A program made the position numbers and the translations under genes. Below are positions 1 to 21,787 of a DNA stretch of 64,000 nucleotides, in pieces; position 1 is the stretch's first letter; each line of letters opens with the position of its first letter. Origin of the DNA: Charina bottae (taxonomy: Eukaryota > Chordata > Lepidosauria > Squamata > Charinaidae); assembly GCA_023362775.1 (NCBI GenBank), contig JALMGJ010000015.1:25571001-25635000 (forward strand), in the 5' to 3' direction. The notes beneath the pieces are model-generated. The model saw only the letters and a program-made list of their open reading frames with translations, did not search any database and was not told where the DNA came from.

Positions 1-330
1 ATATGCTGTCACAATCAAATCTTAAACATACAACCAGCTTTATTTTTCTATTCTTTGTACATGGTATTTATACAAGGACTTGCTTTTTCCAATGATTTTA
101 AATGCAATTCTTGGGGGTCTCCAGGTTATCAAGAGGTGATATTTGGACAATGTTTGATCTTTGCCAGCAGAGATGTTCTCGGTATGCTCTGCAGAAAACC
201 TGGATGCCCCTGGCCCAAGTTAATACTGTGTAGTATTGTACATTACAATGGAAAGGTGTCTAAGGGCAGGTGTACAATAAAGGTATTACTGGTTTTAGCC
301 TCAACCTGCTGCTGGTGCTGCTTTGTATCT
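1..330 (-). other. Probable 3' end of a minus-strand transcript
   Basis: Read on the minus strand this AT-rich stretch looks like the end of a 3' untranslated region. An AATAAA signal lies at plus positions 39-44 and is followed downstream by a GT-rich stretch. No open reading frame here resembles a known protein. The source gene is unknown. In human the gene before VPS4A is SNTB2, on the same strand as VPS4A, so a minus-strand 3' end here is not explained by that synteny. It may belong to a divergent noncoding RNA that starts near the VPS4A promoter. Confidence 0.35.
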
Positions 331-1178
331 TTGGGGGAAAGCAAGAACTTTCACCAACGGCGCGGGGGGGGGGGGGCGGAAATGCCCTCAGTCCTGGCTT
401 GGGGCAGAGTGCATAAAACATCGCAGCACGGAAAGCCCAGCGTGGCTACTGTTGGTTTTGCGGCATCCGCGCCAGAACCTCAGCCAGAGACTTTGGGAAC
501 GGGGATCTCCCCTGCTCCCCGCTTCAGACAGAGCAGCCTCGGCCTTTTCGGCAGAGCCCGATTCTCTCCCGGTGGGAAGGGAGGTCTTCGTGGGGGGCCC
601 TGAAGGCCCTTCTCCCCGAGCAAACGCGGGAAGAGCTGCGGCTGGACGCCCCGGGCCACTCGCGGAGCCCCCTTCACCACAGCCGAGTTCTCGGGGGGGG
701 GAGGTCCTGCCTTGAGGGCGCCCCCTTCCCTGCAGCCGGCGGGCCTTGAGGCGGCGGAGGGAGCCCCCGCCGGCCCTGACTCTGACCCGAAGCGCCGCCA
801 GGGAAGCGGGGCTCCCAAGCAGAGGCTCCCCCGCCCGCCAGCTGAGCCAAACGCGGGGAGGAGGGGCCACCGCGTCTCCCTCGCCGGGTCCGGGGGCGCT
901 GCGCTCGGGGGACGCGTTGCCCCCACGGCGAGCAGCGGGAGCAGGAGCAGCGCGGCCAAGACTCACCACCGCGGACTACCACTCCCGTCGGCCCGCGCGC
1001 CAGCGGAGAGGCCGCGGCTCCGCCCCGCCCCCCGCGCGCTGTTGTTCCCGCGCCGGCCTGTGGGGGCGCTCTGGCGCAAAGTCCGCCGCCGCTCCTACGC
1101 CTCCGCCCGCGCCGCCGCCGCCCTCAGCAGCCGGAGCCCGCGGCCCCACGACCCGCCGCCGCCGCGGGCAGGGATGCG

Positions 1179-8484
<7,306 letters not shown>

Positions 8485-9840
8485 TGCTGCGCCTGAGGGA
8501 TGTCCCAACGTTAGGTGGGAGCAGCCAAGGCCGTTTGCCCGGCACATGGCACATGTATAGGGGGCCAGTAGTGGTTGGTGGACTCTGCCACGCAGAAGCT
8601 TCATTCTTCATCTGTCTCCACTGGCGGCACCCCTCTGGCTGGGGAATGGAAGGGGATGAGTGGGGGATACCAAGGGGATAAGAGCAAGCCCAGCTTGGTC
8701 TGTTGTGTTTTTTTTCCCCCCCATCAGACAAATACCCTGCCTTTCTGTTCTTTTCCTTTTATTTCTGATGCTTAGTTTCCTGTTATTAAAAATAAAATCA
8801 GCCCAACTCCCTTCTGCCCCCAGCCATTTCCTGAGCCCCCCCCACAAATGAGCCCCGTTCTGCTGCCCAAGAGAGGCTGTAGGGGCTCTCCCAGAGCCCC
8901 CCCCCCCTTCTTGAATGCTGATGTGCATCACCTCAAGCTGACTTGAGGGAAAGGGCCTCACTCTATCAAGGTTGCGGAAGGCTGTTTTCCTGGGCTGTGG
9001 CACGTTTTGCAGATGTCCACCTTCTGTCCACCACAAGGCCCTTCTGCTGCCAACAATCCTCCCTTCTGGCTTTGGGCACAGCCCTTGGCGAAGACCTTGG
9101 CCTCCTTTGCTTTGCTCCTGGGTGTGCGCTTGATGCAGGGGCTGGGGGGGCAGGAAAGGCTGCACCTCCCGGCTGTGGCACCCTCGTGCAGCCCTGCAGT
9201 TCCACCTGCCTACCAGGTTAGTTTGCAAGGGGAGAGGAATTGCGGCCTGGCTCCCATCGACAGGATGCAGGTGGGATTCCCTGTGAAGCCCTGGCAGGCA
9301 CCCGAGAAGCTACTCTTGATGACCTCTGGCCAGCTAGAGTTCCCTTCTGCGAGCAGAGCTGGACAGTCTGTTGCAATCCAGGCAGACGGAGAACCACCCG
9401 TCCGGCCCAGCGCTTTCACTGGCTGGGTTTGTGCCACGGGGATTGGCCGAGTGCTGCCCCACCGTTTGTTAATATAAACTGTCCCCTATTGCTTTAGGCT
9501 CATCTTGTATTTAGATCCAGGGATGGGGCCGAAGGGCCACTTTCCCACAGCCCAGCCCATGTGTAGATAATTTTAAGGTGATGGTTGTATGGAGAGATGG
9601 CTTGTGGAATAAAATACTGAAAATGAAGGCTTACAGCAATTTACCTTTTTCTTCAACCAAGTTCACACAGAAATAACTAGTAGTGTTTGAGCAGAGATTG
9701 AGCTTCACAGCAAGTTCAAGCAATGCCCAGCAGCAAAGGCCCCCGCGTGGAATCCAGGGGATGGGGCCAACAGAAGGCTGCTTTTGGCAGGGGGTGTCCC
9801 ACCCCTGGATCGGCTGCCTCCCCGCCTGGACAGGGGGCAC
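8485..9840 (+). other. VPS4A 3' untranslated region and convergent spacer to PDF
   Basis: There is no coding sequence between the VPS4A stop and the PDF stop. A plus-strand AATAAA lies at 8791-8796 and a second at 9608-9613, so VPS4A probably has a short and a long 3' UTR. The left breakpoint of the large duplication (9211) falls between the two signals. If the long form is used, the breakpoint lies inside the VPS4A mRNA. A C-run lies near 8899-8908. Confidence 0.6.
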
Positions 9841-10648
9841 TCATTTGTTGATCTTGGCCCAGTGCAGGCACGCAAAAGTCCTGCACTCCATCTTGTCCAC
9901 GTAGAGGATCCCTTTCAAGTGGTCCATCTCGTGCTGGATAATGCGGGCGGCAAAGCCTCTGGCCTGCCAGGTGGTCTCCTCTCCACCCTCGTTTAGGCCT
10001 GGGAGGGGAGAGAAAAAGGCGCCCGTGGCAGGGCCGCTCTGGGATTCCGGGGGGCTGGCGGGGCCGCACCCCCCGGCCCGCCTCCACCCCCCGGCCCGCC
10101 TCACCTGAGACCTCCACGCTCGTGTGCCGGGCGACCACAGCCGAGAAGCCGGGGAGGCTGGCGCAGCCCTCGCTGAAGTAGCTGGGCCGGCTGTCCAGCA
10201 CGCGCACGGCCGGATTGACAAAGACGCGCAGCGGGAAGGGGGCGACCTCCAGGGCGCGCAGCGCCTCGGGCGCCTCTTCGGGCAGCGGCGGGCCGCGGAA
10301 CTCGGCCACGAAGACCTGCAGCGGGACGCCCAGCTGGGGCGCGCTCAGCCCCACGCAGCCCTCGCGCCGCATCACAGCCACCAGCCGCGCGATCAGCCGC
10401 TGCACCTCCTCGCCGCCCACCCGCCCCGGCTCCACGGGCGCCGCCACGCCGCGCAGCGCCGGGTCGCCCGCCAGGCAGACGCGCCCGAAGGGCGGCCCGC
10501 GCGGCCCCAGCACCCGCCGCCGCAGGTGCTCCCAGTAGCCGCGCTCCTCCCAAGGCCGCTCCCAGGAGGCCAGGCCGCGCGGTCGGACCGGGACCGGGCG
10601 GGCGCGGAAGGCGCCGCGCAGCCCGCGGCTCACGCCCCGCGCCGCCAT
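9841..10648 (-). CDS. PDF: Peptide deformylase, mitochondrial (copy 1)
   Basis: Two exons on the minus strand, 10648-10105 and 9998-9841, join in phase 1 to give 233 residues (human PDF is 243). The enzyme removes the formyl group from N-formylmethionine of mitochondrially made proteins. The Arg-rich, acid-poor N-terminus (first ~40 residues) fits a mitochondrial targeting peptide. The three deformylase motifs are visible: GLSAPQ (100-105), EGCAS (160-164, metal-ligand Cys162) and QHEMDH (203-208, metal ligands His204 and His208, catalytic Glu205). The open frame runs on past the exon 1 donor but the motif-3 frame is reached only by splicing. The gene lies 419 bp downstream of the COG8 stop on the same strand and converges with VPS4A. 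An identical copy lies at 23154-23961. Confidence 0.93.
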
Positions 10649-10971
10649 TGGCCCGGCGCTCGGTGGTCAGGTCGGGCGAGCGCCCCCAGCGGCGGGAGGC
10701 CTCTCCCGCGCCGCCGAGCCGGAAGCCCTCCAAGGGCGGCTCAGCCGGGAAAAGCGCCAACTGGCGCAGGCGCAGACGGTCCCTCCCCTCGGGAGCCCCT
10801 CCTTCGCCGCGTTTCAGCCGGGCCTGAGGAGGAAGCCCCCGGCGCAAGCGGGGGCGCGCTCCCCCCAACCGGCCCAAGCCCCGGGGCGCCGGGCGGTGCC
10901 AGCAGCAAGGGCCCCTTCCGCTCACAATAAAGTACTTCGCCGGGTAAACAAAAATACCAGGTTTATTCTCG

Positions 10972-10977
10972 CAGTTC
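10972..10977 (-). terminator. COG8 polyadenylation signal (copy 1)
   Basis: AATAAA on the minus strand lies about 90 nt past the COG8 stop codon and about 320 bp before the PDF start. It would end COG8 mRNA before PDF, although COG8-PDF read-through transcripts are known in mammals. The copy in unit 2 is at 24285-24290. Confidence 0.6.
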
Positions 10978-11067
10978 TCGTCTCCGCACAGAAACAGCAC
11001 CAGGCGCCCAGCGCTGCCCTTGCCGTGGCTGGGGGGAGGGAGGATGTCCGCAGACGCTCCTTTCAGG

Positions 11068-14000
11068 CTATTCTGTTGCGGGAACCCCACTGAATGGCCG
11101 GGCATCCTCAGAAAGGGGGCTCTTCTCTGCCGCTTGAGGTGCAGGGACGGTGGGGATCGGACCTGCCTCCAGCTCTGAGCCAGGGAGCCCCAAATCCAGG
11201 GGAAGCTGTGGGCGTTCTCGGGCTGGCCCCTCCTCCTCGGCTGGAGGGAGAACCGTCTCTTTCTCAGGGAGGACTGAGCCCAGGAGCCCCTGGATCGCCG
11301 CCTCATCCACGCAGCCGAGGCCTCCGTATTTATGGACCTGAGCAGCAGGAACGCCTAGCAGAACAGGAAGAAAATGCAAGAATGGGAAGCCAGACCCTCC
11401 CATCGGTCTTACGCCATCGAGTCCCAGGGAAGATTCCTGGCTACGCTTTCAGAGCCTGTTGTCTCCCCTCCCTTTGAGGGAATCCAGACAGCTGTACGCA
11501 CATCCACCAGTGGGCTGCTCGTAGTTGGGGAGAGCAATACTTCCTACCCCGAGGAAGCAAAGGTCACGTACCCAGAATCTGTGCAATTTGGGCTGGAGGG
11601 AAGAGGAGCTGGAGGCAGCGGTTGAGGTACGGTACCAAGTCTTCCAGGAATGCCGTGCAGAACCGAACAAACAGCTCCTGCTCTTGGCCGCTGAATGCTG
11701 CCACCTCAGCCCGGTGGAAAGCCAGAATAACCTTTACGCTCTGCCGGGAGAAAAGACACGTTAGACGCCTTTGCTTTATAGTTTCAGAGCAACCGGAGGA
11801 AAGTTACCCACTATGATCTCAGATCCTAAACATGGATTATGCACCTAGGCTGAACTGACAGTACTTCTCCCCACAGGCAGCACGAGACACGAGTAGGCAG
11901 AACCCGCCTGCTGCAAGGAGCCTACGGAGATTCTAAGGAGCCTGGCTAAAAATGGGGAGTATGCATTCAAGCCCCTGCAACCGTCATTCTCCTCGCTGAG
12001 AAATACGGCATATTTTTCCCAGTACCTGGCTAAGCATGTCCTCCAGGAGAGCTGCCACATCTGGGGCAAGAGCGACAGGACAGCAGAGACGCAAATCGTT
12101 GAAGGCCACCAGGATGTTGTTGAGGAAGTGGGCCAGTGGGGGAGAGTCTAGTAGCACCAGGGGGGGCTGCAAGGTGCCCGGCTGGGCAGAAGGCATCGCC
12201 ACAGAGATCGCACTGCCCAGGAAGGCCGGGGCAGAGATCAACGTGTAGGAGTTCATCTCTTCCTGGAATTGCTCTACGGCCTCCTGCATAGATTTCTTGA
12301 AGGTAAGGAGCACCACACGCTGAAAAATAGGAACAAGCTGGCCCCGGAAGTCCGTGCCTACCCGGCTGAAGGACAGGCCAAAGTACATGCACTGGCCCAG
12401 CAAAGAGTCAAGGCGGTTGCCCACGCCACGCTGTAAGTCTCGCTCAAGAACCAGAAGAAACTGAGAGACTTTCTGCAGCACCCACCCATGGAAGATGGCA
12501 CTCTCATTGAGGGTGTCCTTCCCCAGGGGCAGCACCAGTGGCTCTTCATCTGCAAATATGGCACGATACTGTGTGACAATGTCAAAGAGATGCACGCGGC
12601 AGGCCTCTATAGTTTTTGTGATGTGCGCATAGGGGTCATCGTCAGGCACAGCCGCAAGGATGGAGCGGAGCCAGAAGTCTCTTGCCTGCAGGAAAGTGAT
12701 GCGCAGTTCAGCCTCCGTGAACACATCCATGCAGCGCAGGTAGCCAATGACACGCAAGCAAGCAGGCAGCTGGATGTTGGTGCGTAACTGCTGGATCAGT
12801 TGGTTAAGCATGAGCTGCGTGGACTGGCGCACCTCAGCCACTATGCCCTGGGAAGGAGAGAGAAGTTGTTCTTACTCGCTGAGGCAGATGCTCTGAAAAT
12901 AGATTCCCAAGACCATGCAAGAGGCCTATCCCAATTCCAATTCTAGACCCCATGTGACCCTTTGGACACACCACAGTAAGAGCCACAGCACCTGCTCTGA
13001 CAGTATGAAGGCCAGTCGGCATGAAGCGCCTGGCCCGGGACGTGGCCGTGTTCGGTATGTTTGGGCAACTACATGCGCACACCTAAGGAAAGGCAGCTCC
13101 TCGGTACTAAGTAATCCCAAACTTTCTCAGTATAAAAGTAAGCATTTCACCAAAAACCCCAGAACTTTTTACAAGAGAGGGAGCACAAATGCTTCACCTT
13201 CTCCCCTCCCCTGACCTGGAGTTCTGTTTCAGGACTGAAGGCCATGTTTCCCTTCCTGCTGAAGGGGAAACCAACAGGGTCCACCTTCACCCCAACCCCC
13301 TCATGTCGAAGCACAGGAAGAACATTCACAGCGCGGATTGCCTGGAAGGCCAAAGCAGCCGCCAATGCCAACATGGGGCCCGCCTCCCCAGCTGTCAAGC
13401 GCCCGATCCGCGGGGGTGGGGGGTGCCGCCCGCACCTGGATTACGGGGATGCCGGCGTGCTTCTTCTCCAGGCGGCGGACGTAGGAGACGAGCTCCAGCG
13501 CCTCCTCGAAGTAGCTGTTGCGGACGCAGGTGTCCATCAGCTGCGGGATCTCCAGCACCTCCAGGATCTCCGTGTGGCGGTTCAGCGTCACGTTGTTCAT
13601 CCGGCGGTTCTGCGCGATCTGCTCGGCGTCGCGCATGAAGCCCCTGCGGGAGAAGGCGGCGGGTCAGCGGCGGACGGGCCTGCGGCGCTCCCCGCCTCCC
13701 TCCGGCGGGACGAGGCGGCTCACCGGCAGGCCTCGCCGAAGGGCGGCAGGCGGTCCAGCAGGTGGCCCAGGCCTTGCTCGATGCCGCCGAAGCCGCGGCG
13801 CGTCTCGGCGGTGCACTCGGCCGACCGGATGAAGGTCTTGTAGTGCGCGAAGGCCAAGGCCCGCGTCTGCGCCCCCAGCTGTGCCCGCTCCTCCGCCAGC
13901 CGGCCGGGCTCCCGCCGCAGCGCCTCCAGGCCCAGCCCCGACAGCGCCGCCAGGTAGGCCGGCAGCTCCGCGTCCCCCGCCGGCACCGCCGAGGGCGACG

Positions 14001-14076
14001 CGCGGAACAGCCAGGCCAGCAGGCTCGCCTCCTCCACGTCCGCCCCGCCGCCCGCCGCCGCTTCCGAGGCCGCCAT
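11068..14076 (-). CDS. COG8: Conserved oligomeric Golgi complex subunit 8 (copy 1), 5 exons
   Basis: Minus-strand exons are 14076-13724, 13643-13436, 12847-12026, 11740-11572 and 11354-11068. Phases agree and the product is 612 residues, the same as human COG8. COG8 belongs to lobe B of the COG tether, which captures retrograde vesicles at the Golgi and keeps glycosylation enzymes in place. Seen: an N-terminal acidic/Ala-rich segment, the conserved YKTFIRSAE and helical tether regions in exons 1-2 ([20 protein letters not shown]), and a large third exon with most of the helical body. The last exon encodes a Pro/Glu-rich tail of low conservation. The start ATG sits in a YY1-like GCCGCCATC context. 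It is head to head with NIP7 (318 bp between start codons). An identical copy lies at 24381-27389. Confidence 0.95.
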
Positions 14077-14394
14077 CGCACCGCGACGTGGACCAGGAAG
14101 TGATCGCTATGGCAACCGGGGCGCTCCGGCCCTTTAGTCGGCACTTCCGGCTTCCGCTCAGGCCGCGCAGACGCGGCCTCACGGCTTCTGCGGGCGCCGA
14201 GCGGCGCCGCTCTACCCCGGAGATCTGTGGCACTCTATGGTCCCACGGAGCAAGCTGGATGGGAGGTGGGCGTACGGGGAGGCGGCGGAAAGAGTTTTGC
14301 GCAGCAACTTCCGCCTTCCGGGACCAGCTTCCGGCCGGGGCGGAGCGCGTGGATCACGCCGAGTTGCCTCTCGCGCTGCGGGTCGGGCGACGCG
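14077..14394. promoter_or_regulatory. Bidirectional COG8/NIP7 promoter (copy 1)
   Basis: The 318-bp CpG-rich spacer between divergent start codons contains several CTTCCG/CGGAAG ETS-type motifs (for example near 14142-14156, 14309-14320 and 14328-14334) and an X-box-like TATGGCAACC near 14109. No TATA box is seen. This arrangement is typical of shared housekeeping promoters. Motif function is inferred only. Confidence 0.6.
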
Positions 14395-16094
14395 ATGCGG
14401 CCGCTGACGGAGGAGGAGACCCGCGCCCTTTTCGAGAAGCTCGCCCGATAGTAGGTGTCGGTGGTTTGCTTGCGGAACTCACTGCCACCAGATGGGCGGC
14501 TGGGCTGGGCTGGGCTGGAGGGAGGCCCGGGCGGGGGGGCTTCGCCGAGGCTCCGGCGGGGCTCCCGGCCGACTCTGTCTGTCCCCTCCGCAGCGTCGGC
14601 GAGAACATCCAGTTGTTGGTGGACCGGCCGGACGGGACCTACTGCTTCCGCCTGCACAGGGACCGCGTCTACTACCTCAGGTCGGTCGAGGAGGTCCATC
14701 GGATCAAGCCAGAGGAACGGAGGACCCGCCCTCGGGCGGAGAGGATGCCTCCCTCCGGAGCAGCCTTTCCCCGGGGATCGCGATTACGGGTCATGTTTGA
14801 ACGGGTGGTGCTTCCCCTTTTGTTGTAACCGTCGCACAACGTGGATTGGAAGTGAATCGTATTGTGAAGTTTTTGTACTTTTTGTGACTTTTACGCAGGG
14901 AAAATTATTTGAGGGGTTCCTCCAGGGTGAAAAGGTTGAGAAAGGCTGGTCTAGAGGGAAGCCAATTTACCCCCCTCCCCCATCTAGCCCAGTCCAGCTT
15001 TGCAGCGGGAACCTTTTCGCTCTGTTTGCGTGTCAGGCCGGAAAATAACGCTGGAGTGTGGAAGCCCCCATTTGCACAGATAGACCGTTCCCGAAGCTGC
15101 CTCTTCTCCCATCACCTTTGTTAGGGTGGTCCCTGAATAGGCTGATCTTGGGGCTCCTTGGCTTGTCTCGTTTGATTTGGGGACTTAGGGATGGTTGAGC
15201 CTCCATTTGCCCCACAGATTTTGGGACTGGCCCCCCTCAAACCTGCTCCGCTTTGTTTTTCAGCGAGAGGCTCCTGAAGCTGGCTACAAATATTCCACGG
15301 GACAACCTGGTGTCCCTGGGCACCTGCTTTGGAAAATTTACCAAGACCCAGAAATTCCGGCTCCATATCACTGCCCTGGATTACCTCGCCCCTTATGCCA
15401 AGGTAAAGATGGGCCAACGTTGATTTCATTTGAGGCATTTTCTCTCTGCTCCCAAGCATTGGGCTTGATGGATGTGAGAGAAGACGTTAGTCGTGCTCTA
15501 GTTTATCTCACTTTTGAGGCCTGTGAATGAAGAATGGGAGAGGGCCAGAATGTCAACCGGGTTGCCTTGGGACAGTGAGTAGCATTTTGACTGCAGCAGT
15601 CAGTCTAAGGGCACCGAGGCCTGGCAATGAAGCGGTGACACTGCTAGGTCCAGTGCAGAAGGCTTGAAGCGGCCGCTCCATGGCGCAAGGGACTCGTTCC
15701 TGATGCGTTAGAGTTCCAGGGGTTCTTCTGTTTCTCTCCTGCAGCACAAAGTCTGGGTGAAGCCTGGCGCAGAGCAGTCCTTCCTTTACGGGAACCACCT
15801 GCTGAAGTCCGGTCTTGGGCGCATCACTGAGAGCACCGCTCAGTACCAAGGAGTGGTGGTGTGTTCTATGGCTGATGTCCCTCTGGTGCGTGGTGGGCAG
15901 GGCTTGGGTTTGGGCGGATTCTGATGCAGACAGAGAAGGGGGGTCGTTCACCTTGCCCGCTTTGCTTCCTGCAGGGGTTTGGGGTGGCAGCCAAAACCAC
16001 CCAGGAGTGCAGGAAAGTGGACCCCATGGCCATTGTGGTATTTCACCAAGCAGATATTGGCGAGTACATACGGCATGAGGAGACGCTGACTTAA
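14395..16094 (+). CDS. NIP7: 60S ribosome subunit biogenesis protein NIP7 (copy 1), 5 exons
   Basis: Exons are 14395-14450, 14594-14680, 15264-15402, 15745-15885 and 15975-16094, 180 residues in total, equal to human NIP7. NIP7 acts in the nucleolus in pre-rRNA processing and 60S assembly. The N-terminal NIP7 domain ([20 protein letters not shown] near residue 20) is followed by a C-terminal PUA RNA-binding domain (about 95-170) ending in [14 protein letters not shown]. The exon 2 donor is a weak GTCGGT. An open frame that reads through it is not conserved with the family, while the spliced product is. It is divergent from COG8 and its 3' end faces TMED6. An identical copy lies at 27708-29407. 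Confidence 0.95.
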
Positions 16095-16689
16095 TGAACG
16101 GGGCAGAAGTCCTCCCGTCACTCTCTGGCAGCTGGAATCCTTAAAAACTGTTCTGCGCTTTGGATTGTATGACGCCCTTTTTTGTGTAGCCTGGAAGGAC
16201 CGGCTGAGCAGGTGAAATGTGGTCATCTCCCTGCCGTCGTGTGTAACGGGTGACCAGTAACAGCGCCCGCCGGAGAACGAGCTGGAAGACTTTGGGATGA
16301 AGCTACAACTCTTAGTCAAACTATCTGATTTTATTACTCACGTTGTTTTGTTCAAGGAGCTGATAAAGATGCCGTTTCTGTTATTTTTAGCCCAGTGAAC
16401 GCACTCGGTTTCCTTTTACCTTTCTGGCTGGGCAGCTACAGGTGCTTCCTAGAGGTGGCATCCCAAGGCGGAGAACATAATTTTTGTGGAAGGGAGAATT
16501 CTGCTTGCCTGCCCCCATAAAAGATAAGGTGTCTCTGTTTTGTTTGGATTATAAACTGTCTCAACTGTACTGTTACAGCGTGGCATATTTTTACATTTCA
16601 ATTAATATTTATTTTAATCTAGGCTGGCGTTACTCCTAATCAGTCCACTGGGGTCAGTCAGTCAGTTCACTTAAAGAGGTTTCCTCGGA

Positions 16690-16695
16690 TTTATT
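16690..16695 (-). terminator. TMED6 polyadenylation signal (copy 1)
   Basis: AATAAA on the minus strand lies about 160 nt beyond the TMED6 stop codon. NIP7 and TMED6 converge here, with about 760 bp between their stop codons. The copy is at 30003-30008. Confidence 0.5.
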
Positions 16696-16852
16696 ATTAT
16701 TGTTATCGTACTAGCAAGTTCCAGCCTTGGAAAGGCCATGAATAACCCGCTCCTCTGCTTTGCTATGGCTGTGAGGCCAGGGAAGGGCAGGGTGCAGGCT
16801 GACGCTTGGGTCCTGCTCCTCTGGGGCTTGCTGTTGGCATCCTGAGGAGGCT

Positions 16853-20124
<3,272 letters not shown>

Positions 20125-21628
20125 GTTGGCAAAGGGATGCCAGCTGGTCCTGCGGCTCTGTGGAAGGACTGCAGCCCAGCGGCTGGCCAGCTGATCATTA
20201 ACTGACCTGCTCCTGTCCAGCACTCGCTGTGCTGCGCCTGCTGGCTCGGGCAGGGCAGGGCAGGGCAGGGCAATCCAGGGGACGTTTGGTGCCAGAGGCG
20301 CCCCCTGGGAAGCTGTGCAGCTGTGGACAGAGCAGGCCGGGACCTTGGCTGCCTGTCACAGGCCAACGCGGCTTCTCCCCCCTCCCCCGAGAATGCAGGG
20401 AGGTGGGCTTGTGTCCCTGCGCCCCGAGCACCACCGAGGCCGAGGGAGGGCCTGGCGGGCACCTGCTGGGTCCCTGAGTGGGCTTAACTGGCTCTCAGCT
20501 GAAGGGCAGCAGGAGAGGCCGAGCTTCATCAAGCCGAGGTTATTCCTTGCAATGGCAGCTGCGGCCGTGTTCAATCCTAGTTCAATTCTTTGACTTCCAA
20601 CTCATTTCAAAGCATGGCTCAAAAGTAGAAATTGCAGTTAGTTTGATGCCCCTCTGTGCAACCCCTTTTAACAGCTGGAGTTCCCTTCCTTCCACCAGTT
20701 TTTCTGGAAGAGCTGCATTCCATTCCACCCAGCTTATCTGCGTGTTCTTTCCTCCTCCTCTGAACAGAAATAACGTGTGTGTGTACACACCTGCATGCTT
20801 GCAGCCCCTGGTGCTGAAGGACACACCACTGTCCCAAGAGAGAAGTTCCCCAGCAACTGTTGCAAGATTGGGGGGAGTAACATATGGCTGCTTAAACACG
20901 GAGAGGAAATTGCTTTCCACAAGAGGGTGGCCCTCTACCCGCCACCAGATCAAATCCCACCCGTAAGAGGGGGACTGGCCCAGCCACTCCACAGAAGCGT
21001 CTCCCGTCTGGACCCCCGGGCACCCTGTGGGAACGTGAAGCGCATTAACCAGAGCTGGACCCAGGCCCCTCGGGCCACGCAAGGTTGGAGTCTCCGCAGA
21101 CTCCAGCCCCTTTGCCAGTGACCACCTGCCGTGGCTGCCGCTCCAGAGTCCGCTCATTAAGGGGCTGGCTGGGAGGAAGGCCTGCTGGCTGCAGACCCTG
21201 AAGAAACCCTGAAAGGACCTTGCTCCCGGAAGGGCGCCCTTGTGGGGGAGCAGACTGCTTGGCCAAACTGCAGGCAGAGCTGCCAAGAAAGCCGCCACCT
21301 TGAAACGGGTGTGGAAGGAGACGCGTTTTGGAAACTCTGCAGCCAGCTAAAACAGCCTCCGCAGGGGAAAGGCTATCTAAGTTTTATGTTGATGCCGTGT
21401 TTCATAGATGTTGGCACATTCTGTATACTGTTCCAACTGTTGACTTTTTATTTTCATCTTGCTTTTGATTATGTGGGTATGCAATTGTTTGTCTACAATG
21501 CTTAATTTGCTGTTGATTGACATCCCGACTGCTGTAAAACTCCACAAGCTGCCTGTGCTGGGAGTTGTTCAGTATAAACTTTTTTATTAAATAAATATTT
21601 AAGGCACACCACCAGCCCGCCCTCCAGT
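20125..21628. other. TMED6 - TERF2 spacer (copy 1)
   Basis: This holds the TMED6 upstream region and the TERF2 3' UTR. A run of GGGCA repeats lies near 20250-20270. A minus-strand AATAAA for TERF2 lies at 21583-21588. I see no coding exon. The copy is at 33438-34941. Confidence 0.5.
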
Positions 21629-21787
21629 TTAATCAAGTCCCAGCTTCTTCATTGTTCGCCAGCGGTCCTTGATCATCACCGGTGTACGATCCTTAAAAGG
21701 AAACTCTTGAGAAATAACTTTCCAGTTCCCCTCCCCAAACGTCTCCACACCTTCCTTGATCCATGCAGTCTCTTCTGAGGACCAGAA
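21629..21787 (-). pseudogene. TERF2: Stranded last exon of TERF2 (unit 1)
   Basis: This 53-codon exon encodes the telobox Myb domain with [21 protein letters not shown] and the stop codon, preceded on the minus strand by an acceptor at 21788-21790. It is identical to the functional exon at 34942-35100. In unit 1 the sequence upstream is cut at 22523 inside intron 9 and continues as the start of unit 2, so no other TERF2 exon is attached. Unless transcription runs past the unit-2 polyadenylation signal at 34896-34901 and skips its last exon, this copy is a fragment. Confidence 0.85.

Noticed and set aside
388..982. Overlapping long minus-strand open frames, one resembling a signal peptide (MAALLLLPLLAVG)
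   Set aside because: The two frames checked, from 959 and 982, begin with TTG or GTG rather than ATG. The region is an extremely GC-rich CpG island with open frames on all strands, and no protein family is recognisable.
9716..10648. Single 310-codon minus-strand frame covering PDF
   Set aside because: It reads through the exon 1 donor at 10104. The HEMDH metal-binding motif appears only in another frame after splicing to 9998, so the two-exon 233-residue model is preferred.
10101..11306. 401-codon minus-strand frame over COG8 exon 5 and PDF exon 1
   Set aside because: It is an out-of-frame shadow of COG8 and PDF with Arg/Ala/Gly-rich translation caused by GC content.
13881..14828. 315-codon plus-strand frame running through the COG8/NIP7 promoter
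   Set aside because: It contains NIP7 exon 2 in frame only by chance. It overlaps COG8 exon 1 antisense and has no family similarity upstream of NIP7.
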